A stretch of 64,000 nt of DNA from Paracoccaceae bacterium. Lineage in GTDB: Bacteria > Pseudomonadota > Alphaproteobacteria > Rhodobacterales > Rhodobacteraceae. The notes under the pieces were generated by a model, which worked only from the letters and a program-made list of their open reading frames with translations, was not told where the DNA came from and ran no database searches. Of the stretch, positions 37,355-48,462 are shown one piece after another (position 1 is the first letter of the stretch; each line of letters begins with the position of its first letter). The DNA lies in contig JANQRL010000031.1 in NCBI GenBank assembly GCA_028284605.1, forward strand, positions 89,104 to 153,103, written 5' to 3'. The translations under genes and the position numbers were made by a program.

Positions 37355-39844
37355 ATGAGCGATAGTGACGGCAAAAAGACCCTCGGGCTGCGCGGCAGCC
37401 GCCCCGGAAGCGTGAAGCAGAGCTTCAGCCACGGGCGGACGAAGAATGTCGTGGTCGAGACCAAGCGCAAGCGCGTCGTGGTCCCCAAGCCCGGTGCCGC
37501 CAAACCCGGCGGCGGAGCGGCCCAGGGGCCGGTCGGCGGGGATCCTTCGAAGCGGCCTGCCGGTATCTCCGAGGCTGAACTCGAACGCCGGATGAAGGCG
37601 CTGGCCAATGCCAAGGCGCGTGAGGCCGAAGAGGCCGCTCAGCGCGAGGCCGACGAGAAGGCCCGCGCCGCGGATCGCGAGCGCCGCCGGGAAGAGGCGG
37701 AGGCGAAGGAGCGCGAGGAGCGCGAGCGCGAAGAGGCGCTGAAGGCCAAGGCCGAAGAGGAGGCCCGCAAGAAGCGCGAAGCCGAGGCCGCCGAGCGTGC
37801 CGCCGCGGCCCCGGCCGCCGATCCCGCCGCCGCGCCCGGCCCGGTTCCGGCCGGCGGGGCGCCGCGCAAGACCACCGACCGCGAGCGTGACACCCGCAAG
37901 GAGGCTCGGCCCAAGGGCGGCAAGGGCGCCCGCGATGAGGGGCGCCGGTCCGGCAAGCTGACGTTGAACCAGGCCCTGCGCGGCGGCGATGGCGGCCGTC
38001 AGAAATCTCTCGCCGCGATGAAGCGCAAGCAGGAGCGCGCCCGGCAGAAGGCCATGGGCGGCCCAGTGGAGCGCGAGAAGGTCGTGCGCGACGTTCAGGT
38101 ACCCGAGGCGATCATGGTCTCGGAACTGGCCAACCGGATGTCCGAGAAAGTCGCCGATGTGGTCAAGGCGCTGATGCAGAACGGCATCATGGCGACCCAG
38201 ACCCAGACCATCGATGCCGATACCGCGGAGCTGATCGTCGAGGAATTCGGCCACAACGTCGTCCGCGTCAGCGACGCCGATGTCGAGGATGTGATCGACG
38301 CGGTGGAGGACAAGGCCGAAGACCTGAAATCGCGCCCGCCTGTCGTGACCGTGATGGGTCATGTCGACCACGGCAAGACCTCGCTGCTCGACGCGATCCG
38401 CAACGCCCGCGTCGTGGCGGGCGAGGCCGGCGGGATCACCCAGCATATCGGCGCCTATCAGGTGCAGACCGATGGCGGGAATCTCCTGAGCTTCCTCGAC
38501 ACGCCGGGCCATGCGGCCTTTACCTCGATGCGCGCGCGCGGGGCGCAGGTGACGGATATCGTCATCCTGGTCGTCGCCGCCGACGATGCGGTGATGCCGC
38601 AGACGGTGGAGGCGATTGCCCATGCCAAGGCGGCCGAAGTGCCGATGATCGTGGCGATCAACAAGATCGACCTGCCGGCGGCGAACCCCGACAAGGTGCG
38701 CACCGACCTGCTCCAGCATGAGGTGATCGTCGAGAAGCTCTCGGGCGAGGTGCAGGATGTCGAAGTGTCGGCCCAAACCGGCCAGGGGCTCGGCGAATTG
38801 CTGGAGGCCGTGGCGCTTCAGGCCGAGATTCTGGAGCTGAAGGCGAACCCCGACCGCCCCGCCGCAGGTGCGGTGATCGAGGCGCAGCTCGATGTGGGCC
38901 GCGGTCCCGTGGCCACGGTGCTGGTGCAGAACGGCACGCTGAAACAGGGCGATATCTTCGTCGTGGGCGAGCAATGGGGCAAGGTCCGCGCGCTGATCAA
39001 CGATCAGGGCGACCGGGTGAAGGAGGCCGGGCCATCGGTGCCGGTGGAGGTTCTGGGTCTCAACGGCACGCCGGAGGCCGGTGACGTGCTGAACGTGGTC
39101 GAGACCGAGGCCCAGGCGCGCGAGATTGCGGATTACCGTGCCAATCTGGCGAAGGAGAAGCGGGCTGCCGCCGGCGCCGCCACGACGCTCGAACAGCTCA
39201 TGGCCAAGGCCAAGGAAGACGAGAATGTCACCGAGATGCCGATCGTCGTGAAGACAGATGTGCAGGGCTCGGCCGAGGCCATCGTCCAGGCGATGGAGAA
39301 GATCGGCAATGAGGAGGTCCGGGTGCGGGTGCTGCATTCCGGCGTCGGGGCAATCACCGAGACCGATGTCGGCCTCGCCGAAGCCTCCGATGCGCCGGTC
39401 TTCGGGTTCAACGTCCGGGCCAACACGCCGGCGCGCAATTCAGCAAACCAGAAGGGCGTCGAGATCCGCTATTATTCGGTGATCTACGACCTGGTGGATG
39501 ATGTGAAGGCGGCGGCCTCCGGCCTGCTCTCGGCCGAGGTGCGCGAGAACTTCATCGGCTATGCGGAGATCAAGGAGGTCTTCAAGGTCTCCGGCGTCGG
39601 CCGCGTGGCGGGCTGTCTTGTCACCGAAGGCGTGGCGCGGCGCTCCGCCGGCGTGCGGCTCCTGCGCGACAACGTCGTCATCCACGAAGGCACGCTGAAG
39701 ACGCTCAAGCGCTTCAAGGACGAAGTGCCGGAGGTCCAATCGGGCCAGGAATGCGGCATGGCGTTCGAGAACTACGAGGATATTCGCGAAGGCGACATCA
39801 TCGAGATCTTCGAGCGCGAAGAGGTGGAGCGGACGCTGGCCTGA
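37355..39844 (+). CDS. infB: Translation initiation factor IF-2
   Basis: GTPase that brings initiator fMet-tRNA to the 30S subunit. The 829-residue protein has a highly charged, Ala/Glu/Lys/Arg-rich N-terminal region (to about residue 230), then the GTPase domain with G1 [12 protein letters not shown] (about residues 337-348), G3 [15 protein letters not shown] and G4 NKID, then domains II-IV. Length and order are normal. It ends the rimP-nusA-ylxR-infB operon; rbfA/truB are not downstream here. Confidence 0.97.
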   Translation: MSDSDGKKTLGLRGSRPGSVKQSFSHGRTKNVVVETKRKRVVVPKPGAAKPGGGAAQGPVGGDPSKRPAGISEAELERRMKALANAKAREAEEAAQREADEKARAADRERRREEAEAKEREEREREEALKAKAEEEARKKREAEAAERAAAAPAADPAAAPGPVPAGGAPRKTTDRERDTRKEARPKGGKGARDEGRRSGKLTLNQALRGGDGGRQKSLAAMKRKQERARQKAMGGPVEREKVVRDVQVPEAIMVSELANRMSEKVADVVKALMQNGIMATQTQTIDADTAELIVEEFGHNVVRVSDADVEDVIDAVEDKAEDLKSRPPVVTVMGHVDHGKTSLLDAIRNARVVAGEAGGITQHIGAYQVQTDGGNLLSFLDTPGHAAFTSMRARGAQVTDIVILVVAADDAVMPQTVEAIAHAKAAEVPMIVAINKIDLPAANPDKVRTDLLQHEVIVEKLSGEVQDVEVSAQTGQGLGELLEAVALQAEILELKANPDRPAAGAVIEAQLDVGRGPVATVLVQNGTLKQGDIFVVGEQWGKVRALINDQGDRVKEAGPSVPVEVLGLNGTPEAGDVLNVVETEAQAREIADYRANLAKEKRAAAGAATTLEQLMAKAKEDENVTEMPIVVKTDVQGSAEAIVQAMEKIGNEEVRVRVLHSGVGAITETDVGLAEASDAPVFGFNVRANTPARNSANQKGVEIRYYSVIYDLVDDVKAAASGLLSAEVRENFIGYAEIKEVFKVSGVGRVAGCLVTEGVARRSAGVRLLRDNVVIHEGTLKTLKRFKDEVPEVQSGQECGMAFENYEDIREGDIIEIFEREEVERTLA

Positions 39845-39892
39845 CCGGCGCGCGCGACGGGCGTCGACGGATTGTCAGGTGACGGACGAGGC

Positions 39893-40030
39893 TCAGTTCG
39901 GCTTCGCCGTCACCGGCTTGCCTGCATAAGTCTCCTTGCCGACCCGGACGACGACCTTGCCGTTTTCGAGCTGCCGGACCAGCAGGCCCTGAACCAGAAC
40001 GCAGCTTCCCACCGCGATTGTCTGTAGCAT
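39893..40030 (-). CDS. Small ORF of 45 residues, unknown
   Basis: On the minus strand, ATG at 40030 follows a strong GGGGGA ribosome binding site and encodes 45 residues (MLQTIAVGSCVLVQGLLVRQ at the start, ending GKPVTAKPN). The pattern of short alternating beta strands (VGSCVLVQ, GKVVVRVGKETYAG) suggests a tiny beta-barrel or SH3-like fold, but no family is recognised. It is too short for routine ORF calling. It is convergent with infB, whose stop is 49 bases away. Confidence 0.5.
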   Translation of the reverse strand: MLQTIAVGSCVLVQGLLVRQLENGKVVVRVGKETYAGKPVTAKPN

Positions 40031-40178
40031 CGTCACATCCCCCATCGGGCGATCATGATGGGGTGGAATTGCTCAGAATCAATCCCAAACTGCCCGATTG
40101 TTGCCGAAAACCCGGCGAGAATCGCACAAATATTACGCAACTGCGCAAGATTATTGATTCTCGATCGGATCGGCGGGC

Positions 40179-40577
40179 TCAGAGCCAGTCGCGCAGGATC
40201 GGGATCAACGGCAGGTCGGCGGCGGGCATCGGATAGTCGCGCAGCTCCGTCGGGCGCGCCCAGGCGAGGGCTTGGCCTTCTTGGGCGCGCGGGACGCCCT
40301 CCCATTTGCGGCAGGCGAAGAGCGGCATCAGCAGGTGGAAATCGTCATAGGAGTGACTGGCGAAGGTCAGCGGGGCGAGGCAGCTCTCCCAGGTGTCGAT
40401 GCCGAGTTCCTCATGGAGTTCGCGGATCAGCGCGGCCTCGGGCGTCTCGCCGGGTTCGACCTTGCCGCCGGGAAACTCCCAGAGCCCGGCCATGGATTTG
40501 CCCTCTGGGCGCTGGGCGAGGAGCACGCGGCCGTCGATGTCGATCAGCGCAACGGCGGAGACCAGGACGACTTTCAT
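40179..40577 (-). CDS. mutT: 8-oxo-dGTP diphosphatase MutT
   Basis: NUDIX hydrolase that removes oxidised dGTP. The 132-residue product has VSAVALIDIDGRVLLAQRPEGKSM, the Nudix box starting GGKVEPGETPEAALIRELHEEL, and LWEFPGG, which fits MutT. The ATG at 40577 is preceded by CGGGAG. It lies downstream of argJ in the same direction, separated by two tandem palindromes. Upstream of its ATG the frame continues through the palindromes but lacks a ribosome binding site. Confidence 0.9.
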   Translation of the reverse strand: MKVVLVSAVALIDIDGRVLLAQRPEGKSMAGLWEFPGGKVEPGETPEAALIRELHEELGIDTWESCLAPLTFASHSYDDFHLLMPLFACRKWEGVPRAQEGQALAWARPTELRDYPMPAADLPLIPILRDWL

Positions 40578-40588
40578 CTCCGGGAGCC

Positions 40589-40606
40589 GATTTCCGACCG
40601 GAAATC
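40589..40606. repeat. Palindrome A between argJ and mutT
   Basis: Half-sites GATTTCCG (40589-40596) and CGGAAATC (40599-40606) with a 2-base centre. Together with palindrome B it forms two tandem palindromes in a 61-base gap. It may end argJ transcripts or be an operator. Confidence 0.55.
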
Positions 40607-40611
40607 GCCGA

Positions 40612-40631
40612 CGAAAATCGGTCGATTTTCG
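40612..40631. repeat. Palindrome B between argJ and mutT
   Basis: Half-sites CGAAAATCG (40612-40620) and CGATTTTCG (40623-40631) with a 2-base centre. Similar in structure to palindrome A, 5 bases away. Possible stem-loop at the 3' end of argJ. Confidence 0.55.
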
Positions 40632-40638
40632 GCCCCGC

Positions 40639-41853
40639 TCACGACCGGTAATCCGCGTTGATCGAGATGTAGCCATGGGTGAGATCGCAGGTCCACATCG
40701 TCGCCATGCCGCCCGCGAGCCCCAGATCGACCGAAATCACCAATTCCGGGTTCTTCATATAGGCCGCGCCGGCCTCTTCGGTGTAGCTCTCCGCCACCCA
40801 ACCGTTCTCCGCCACCAGGATATCGCCGAACCGGATCGAGAGCCGGTCCCGGTCGGCCTCGGCCCCGGATTTTCCCACCGCCATGACGATCCGGCCCCAG
40901 TTCGGGTCCTCGCCGGCCAAAGCGGTCTTCACCAGAGGTGAGTTCGCGATGGCCGCGGCGACCTTCCGGGCATCCTCATCCGAGGCGGCGCCCGAGACAC
41001 GGACCTCCACGAACTTCGTCGCGCCCTCGCCGTCCCGCACCACCTGATGCGCCAGGTCGCGCATAACCCCGTGGAGCGCGTCCGCGAAGGCGATGCTTTC
41101 GGTGACATCGACGCCTGAGGCGCCGGTAGCGGCCAACAGCAGGGTGTCGGAGGTCGAGGTGTCGCCGTCCACGGTGATGCAGTTGAAGGTCAGGTCGTTC
41201 AGCGAGGTGAGCAGGGCCTGAAGGGGCCCGTGCGCGATCTTGGCATCGGTGAAGAGGTAGACCAGCATCGTCGCCATGTCCGGCGCGATCATGCCCGAGC
41301 CCTTGGCGATCCCAGCGATCCGCACGCTTTCGCCGCCGATCTCGACCACGGTTCCGGCGCCCTTGGCATAGGTGTCCGTCGTGCGGATCGCCTCTGCCGC
41401 GGCTTCGAACCCGCCGGGCGCGAGATTCTCCGCCAGATCGCCGAGCACGACGGTGATCCTGTCGTGGGGCAGCGTCTCGCCGATCACGCCGGTGGAGGCG
41501 GTGAAAACCCGTGCCTCGTCGATCTCCAGGGCATTCGCGGTGGCGTCGGTCAGTGCCTTCACCGCTTCCAGCCCGGCCCGCCCCGTGAAGGCGTTGGCAT
41601 TGCCGGAATTGACCAGGATCGCCGCCGGTCCGGTGCCACCAAGACCCAACTTCGCCTCGCAATCGAGCACCGGTGCCGCGCGGGTCGAGGATCGGGTGAA
41701 GACCCCCGCAATCGACGTATCGGCATCGAGTGCCGCCAGCATCACGTCGGGCCGCCCCGCGTAGCGGACCCCCGCGGCAGCCGTCGCCAGGCGCAGCCCG
41801 CCGATCTGCGGCAATTCGGGAAAGCCCGCGGGCGCGAGCGGCGAGACCGTCAT
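40639..41853 (-). CDS. argJ: Bifunctional ornithine acetyltransferase / N-acetylglutamate synthase
   Basis: Recycles the acetyl group in arginine biosynthesis, transferring it from acetylornithine to glutamate. The 404-residue proprotein self-cleaves before Thr in a motif seen here as TVDGDTSTSDT (with VNSGNANAFTGRAG, and the catalytic STGVIGETLP in front of it). The length is normal. It lies directly after the parvulin gene (7-base gap) in a minus-strand run, and mutT follows. Confidence 0.96.
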   Translation of the reverse strand: MTVSPLAPAGFPELPQIGGLRLATAAAGVRYAGRPDVMLAALDADTSIAGVFTRSSTRAAPVLDCEAKLGLGGTGPAAILVNSGNANAFTGRAGLEAVKALTDATANALEIDEARVFTASTGVIGETLPHDRITVVLGDLAENLAPGGFEAAAEAIRTTDTYAKGAGTVVEIGGESVRIAGIAKGSGMIAPDMATMLVYLFTDAKIAHGPLQALLTSLNDLTFNCITVDGDTSTSDTLLLAATGASGVDVTESIAFADALHGVMRDLAHQVVRDGEGATKFVEVRVSGAASDEDARKVAAAIANSPLVKTALAGEDPNWGRIVMAVGKSGAEADRDRLSIRFGDILVAENGWVAESYTEEAGAAYMKNPELVISVDLGLAGGMATMWTCDLTHGYISINADYRS

Positions 41854-41860
41854 GCCCGTC

Positions 41861-42712
41861 CTAGTTCTCGAGCAGGTCGATATTGGTCAGAAGCGCCGGA
41901 TCGAACGCCCCGGCCTCGGGCAGGGTGATTTCGGCCCCGGCCTCCAGCTCCGCCAGACGCGCCTCGATGGCCTGTTGCTGAATCTCGCCGGCGATCTGGT
42001 CGCGGACCTCCTCCAGCGTCGGGATCGGCTGGGCGCGCGTTTCGTTGAGGCGGATCACGTGCCAGCCGAACTGGGTCTGGACCGGGTCGGAGATGGTCTC
42101 GGGCTCCATCGCCATTACGGCGGTTTCGAATTCCGGCACCATCCGCCCGGCGCCGAACCAGCCAAGCTGCCCGCCATTGGGCCCGGATGGGCCGGTGGAG
42201 CGCTCGGCCGCGAGGGTCGCGAAATCGGCGCCGGCCTCCAGTTCTTCCTGGATCGCGAGTGCCTCCTCCTCGGTCTGCACAAGAATGTGAGAGGCGTTGT
42301 ATTCGGTCTCCGGCTCGGCCGCGGCGAAGCGCGCGTCATAGGCCGCCTGGATCGCCTCATCGGTCAGGACCTCGTCGCTCAGCGCCGTGATGACCTCGCC
42401 GGCGAGCAGGCTGCGGCGTTCATTGGCCAGCGCCATCTCGACGCGCGATGGGACTTCCGTCACCGTCGTCGCCAGCAACTCCTGCTGCACGAGCTGCTCC
42501 AGAAGCCCGTCAAACAGCATCTCCGGCGGCATCTGCTGGAACCGGGCGGGCAGGCGCGAATGGGCGATGATCATCTCGCCCAATGTGATCTCGGTTTCGC
42601 CCACCGTGGCGATGACGGTCTCTGCCGTCGGGGTGTCCTGGGCCAGAACGGCGGGCGTCAGAGGAAGGGTCAGCGCGGCCGCGACTATGGCGGCGGAGGC
42701 ACGGAAGGTCAT
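41861..42712 (-). CDS. Exported parvulin-type peptidyl-prolyl isomerase
   Basis: Periplasmic folding helper, 283 residues, signal peptide (MTFRASAAIVAAALTLPLTPAVLA), N-terminal SurA/PrsA-like helical region and a parvulin domain: NASHILVQTEEEALAIQEEL, ERSTGPSGPNGGQLGWFGAGRMVPEFE and QTQFGWHVIRL. It is probably involved in outer-membrane or exported-protein folding, and it lies divergent from secA, which fits a secretion setting. The start at 42712 was chosen to give the signal peptide. Confidence 0.93.
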   Translation of the reverse strand: MTFRASAAIVAAALTLPLTPAVLAQDTPTAETVIATVGETEITLGEMIIAHSRLPARFQQMPPEMLFDGLLEQLVQQELLATTVTEVPSRVEMALANERRSLLAGEVITALSDEVLTDEAIQAAYDARFAAAEPETEYNASHILVQTEEEALAIQEELEAGADFATLAAERSTGPSGPNGGQLGWFGAGRMVPEFETAVMAMEPETISDPVQTQFGWHVIRLNETRAQPIPTLEEVRDQIAGEIQQQAIEARLAELEAGAEITLPEAGAFDPALLTNIDLLEN

Positions 42713-42750
42713 GAACAAGATCCCTTGATCGGCCGGGCCGGGGCGCGGCG

Positions 42751-42779
42751 TTGACACTCTGAATACCGGACCTTACATC
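42751..42779 (+). promoter_or_regulatory. Promoter of secA
   Basis: TTGACA (42751-42756) is a perfect -35 element; 17 bases later TACATC (42774-42779) serves as -10. The leader to the secA ATG at 42897 is about 110 bases. It is divergent from the parvulin gene. Confidence 0.6.
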
Positions 42780-42896
42780 CGCTCGCAGGTCCCGAGGGGG
42801 CCGGTCTGGCCACCTTCTAGGGGCCGTGCCGGACAGGCACAACCAACCTCCTCATTCTGTGAAGCTGATTGGGCCCCGGCGGGCGGCGGAGAGAAG

Positions 42897-45656
<2,760 letters not shown>

Positions 45657-45765
45657 CCAGCGCGCCCGCCCGCGCCCCCGCGGCGCCCGATTTCCGCCGC
45701 GATCTTACCTTGCCCATGTCCCGCTTGGGTCCCGCTTAGGCCAAGGTCGATGGACAGTCTGTTTC

Positions 45766-45785
45766 CCAATTCTTGCTGGAATTGG
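45766..45785. repeat. Inverted repeat at the start of the secA-downstream gene
   Basis: Half-sites CCAATTC (45766-45772) and GAATTGG (45779-45785) with a 6-base spacer lie just before the ribosome binding site of the next gene, covering the first bases of GGAG. A hairpin here could affect translation or be a repressor site. Confidence 0.4.
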
Positions 45786-45793
45786 AGACAGCC

Positions 45794-46882
45794 ATGTCCC
45801 GTTTTCGAAAGTATGGGATGGCCGGGGGCACGTTCATGGTGGCTCTGGGCATTGGGTTTGTTATGCAGAACGGCGACGCGCTCGCCGAACGTTTTGGGTC
45901 GAACGAAGATTTGCGCGCGGCCCAGGCCGAGGCTTTGCAGCGCAACCCCTATCAGGGCGCGGTCCTGCCCGCGCCGGTCAAGGTACAGGGTGCCGCCACA
46001 CTCGGCGCGCTTGGCCCGGTGATGGACCCCCCGGCACCGGCCGAGACCGCCGTGGCGATCGAACTCCCCGACGAAGATGGCGCGCCGGACATCCCTGACC
46101 TTCCGGCGCAACTGATGACCGCGACGACGACCGAGGCCGAAGCGGCGGAGGCAGGGACGCCCGTCGCCGCAGCGATCGAGAGCGCCGCGCCGGTCTCCGC
46201 CACACCCGATTGCACTATCGACATGCGGGCCGAAACCGCCGTCGCGGCCCTGGTCGATGTCCATGTCGACGCGCCCTGCAACCCGAACGCGCAGTTCACT
46301 CTGCATCATCAGGGAATGATGTTCACCGTCCTGACAGACGGAGACGGGCTGGCACAGATGATCGTTCCGGCCCTCGCCGAAGCCGCGGTCTTCATCGCCT
46401 CTTTCCCGGCGGATCAGGGCGCCATGGCTGTGGCCGAGGTCCCAGATCTGAAGCAGTATCACCGCGCCGTCCTGCAATGGCAGGGCGACTCCGGGCTCGA
46501 ACTGCACGCCCTTGAGGACGGCGCCGATTACGGCGAAGCCGGCCATGTCTGGAATGCCGCTGCTCGTGGTCCGGAGGCGCTCGAGACCGGCGGTTTTCTC
46601 TTGCGTCTTGGCGATGTGCGCGGCCAGAGCCCGCTTCTGGCCGAGATCTACACCTACCCTGTGGTTGAGACCGGGCCGCAGGGCTGGGTCGCGCTCTCTG
46701 CCGAGGCCGAGATCACCGAGGGCAATTGTGGTCGCTCGGTTGCCGCACAGTCGATCCAGATCGCGCCGGGCGCCGAACCGACCGCGCTTGATCTGACCCT
46801 GACGATGCCCGCCTGCGATGCGGTCGGCGACTTTCTCGTCTTGCAAAGCATGTTTCGGGACCTGACACTCGCCGCGAGATGA
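45794..46882 (+). CDS. Exported protein downstream of secA, unknown function
   Basis: A 362-residue product with an N-terminal hydrophobic segment (about residues 9-24: MAGGTFMVALGIGFVM), a long Ala/Pro/Glu-rich linker, and a C-terminal part from about residue 135 with four cysteines spread (CTID, CNPN, NCGRS, PACDA). A starts-with-Met hydrophobic segment suggests membrane anchoring. I do not recognise a family. It overlaps the following OmpA-type gene by ATGA, so both products likely act together in the periplasm. Start at 45794 follows GGAGAC. Confidence 0.65.
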   Translation: MSRFRKYGMAGGTFMVALGIGFVMQNGDALAERFGSNEDLRAAQAEALQRNPYQGAVLPAPVKVQGAATLGALGPVMDPPAPAETAVAIELPDEDGAPDIPDLPAQLMTATTTEAEAAEAGTPVAAAIESAAPVSATPDCTIDMRAETAVAALVDVHVDAPCNPNAQFTLHHQGMMFTVLTDGDGLAQMIVPALAEAAVFIASFPADQGAMAVAEVPDLKQYHRAVLQWQGDSGLELHALEDGADYGEAGHVWNAAARGPEALETGGFLLRLGDVRGQSPLLAEIYTYPVVETGPQGWVALSAEAEITEGNCGRSVAAQSIQIAPGAEPTALDLTLTMPACDAVGDFLVLQSMFRDLTLAAR

Positions 46883-48462
46883 CGCGCGGTCGATTTCGGG
46901 TCCTTCGGAGAATCCAGAGATGGGCGGCGGCTTTCGCCGCCCTTGGTTCGTTTGGCCTGCCGCTTGCGGCCGAAGAGGTCACGCTGCGCAGTACCGGCGG
47001 CCTGGTGGTCACCGGCGAGGTTCTCGCCTTCGACGGGACTTATCTGCGCCTCGGCACGGCGGCCGGCGAGGTCACCATCGACTATGCCGCGGTAACCTGC
47101 GAGGGCGCCGCGTGCCCCGATCCGGTTCTGTTCGTTCCGGTGGTCCGGGTCTCCGGCGCCCGGCGCATCGCGGACATTCTTCTGCCCGCGCTGATCGAGG
47201 GGTTCGGGCGCGAACGCGGCCTCGCCGTGACCCGCGTCGAGCAAGACGCGAGCCATTTCCGCTACACCCTTGCGCAGGGCGGCGCCGAACGTCTCACCTT
47301 CGCCTTCCGAAGCACCACGACGGACGAGGGATTTGCGGATTTGCTCGCCAACGAGGCCGATATCGCACTGGCGGTCCGCGAAGTGCGTCCCGAAGAGGCT
47401 GTCCGCGCCCACGAGATCGGCCTCGGCCGCCTCGAAACCGCGGGGCGGAGCCGGATCATAGCGCTCGATGCGATCCTGCCGATTGCATCGGTGGCGCAGC
47501 CGGTGCGCAGCATCTCGCTCGACGGCCTCGCCAGTGCATTCGCCGGCGAGTTTGAGGATTGGCGGGCTCTCGGTGGCCCGCCGGCACCGCTTTCGCTGCA
47601 CCTTGCCGGCGGCCGATCGGGTCTCGCCCAGGGGTTCCTCGACCGCGTTCTGCGGGTATCGAACCGCGAGATGGACCCGGGCATCACGCGCCATGCCGGT
47701 TATGGGCGGGTCTCGCAAAGCGTCGCCGCAGACCGGAGCGCCCTTGGCATCGTGCCCTTCGGCGCCGAGGGTAACGCGCTGACGCTTGCGCTCGAAGGCA
47801 GCTGCGGTCGCCGCATCACCGCGGATCGCGCGACGCTGAAGACCGGCGACTACCCGCTGACCCAGCCGCTCTTTCTCTACCTGCCGATGCGCCGCCTGCC
47901 GCCGCTCGCAGACGATTTCCTGATCTGGCTGCGCTCCGCCGAGGCCCAGCGCATCGTCAGACGCGCCGGCTTCGTCGACCGCGCGGCGGAGCGTCTTCCG
48001 CTTGATCGTCAGGGGGCCCGGCTCGCCCAGGCCATCGCCGCCGCCGGGCCGGAGATCGGTCTGGCCGAGCTTCAGGAGATGATCCGCACCTTCGCGACCC
48101 GCGACCGCCTCACCACCACCTTCCGGTTCGAGCCTGGGTCAACCCGCCTCACAGCGCAGTCCCGTTCGGATCTCTTGCAACTCGCGCGGTCGGTGCGCGA
48201 AGGCCGGTTCGCCGGCGAGGCCCTGCTGCTGGCGGGCTTCACCGACGGGATCGGAGCGGCCGACGCCAATCGCGATCTGTCCGAGGCCCGTGCCCGTGCC
48301 GTTCGCCGCGAGATCGTGGCGGCGCTGGGCGGCGCGTTGCCCCAGGACCTGACGCTCAGCGCGACAGGTTTCGGCGAGGCCCTTCCAATCGGTTGCGACG
48401 ATACCGAATGGGGCCGTCAGATGAACCGCCGCGTCGAGCTTTGGATCCCCCGCGAAGGTTAG
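46879..48462 (+). CDS. Solute-binding / OmpA fusion protein
   Basis: A 527-residue product with a signal peptide (about residues 10-31), a periplasmic-binding domain of the PstS-like type (ISLDGLASAFAGEFEDWRAL, GRSGLAQGFLDRVLR) and a C-terminal OmpA-like peptidoglycan-binding domain (TFRFEPGSTRLTAQSRSDLLQL, LLLAGFTDGIGAADANRDLSEARARAVRREI, MNRRVELW). The layout suggests an anchored solute sensor or binder at the cell wall. It overlaps its upstream partner (ATGA) and shares stop bases with the convergent E1 gene via TTAG. Confidence 0.8.
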   Translation: MTRGRFRVLRRIQRWAAAFAALGSFGLPLAAEEVTLRSTGGLVVTGEVLAFDGTYLRLGTAAGEVTIDYAAVTCEGAACPDPVLFVPVVRVSGARRIADILLPALIEGFGRERGLAVTRVEQDASHFRYTLAQGGAERLTFAFRSTTTDEGFADLLANEADIALAVREVRPEEAVRAHEIGLGRLETAGRSRIIALDAILPIASVAQPVRSISLDGLASAFAGEFEDWRALGGPPAPLSLHLAGGRSGLAQGFLDRVLRVSNREMDPGITRHAGYGRVSQSVAADRSALGIVPFGAEGNALTLALEGSCGRRITADRATLKTGDYPLTQPLFLYLPMRRLPPLADDFLIWLRSAEAQRIVRRAGFVDRAAERLPLDRQGARLAQAIAAAGPEIGLAELQEMIRTFATRDRLTTTFRFEPGSTRLTAQSRSDLLQLARSVREGRFAGEALLLAGFTDGIGAADANRDLSEARARAVRREIVAALGGALPQDLTLSATGFGEALPIGCDDTEWGRQMNRRVELWIPREG

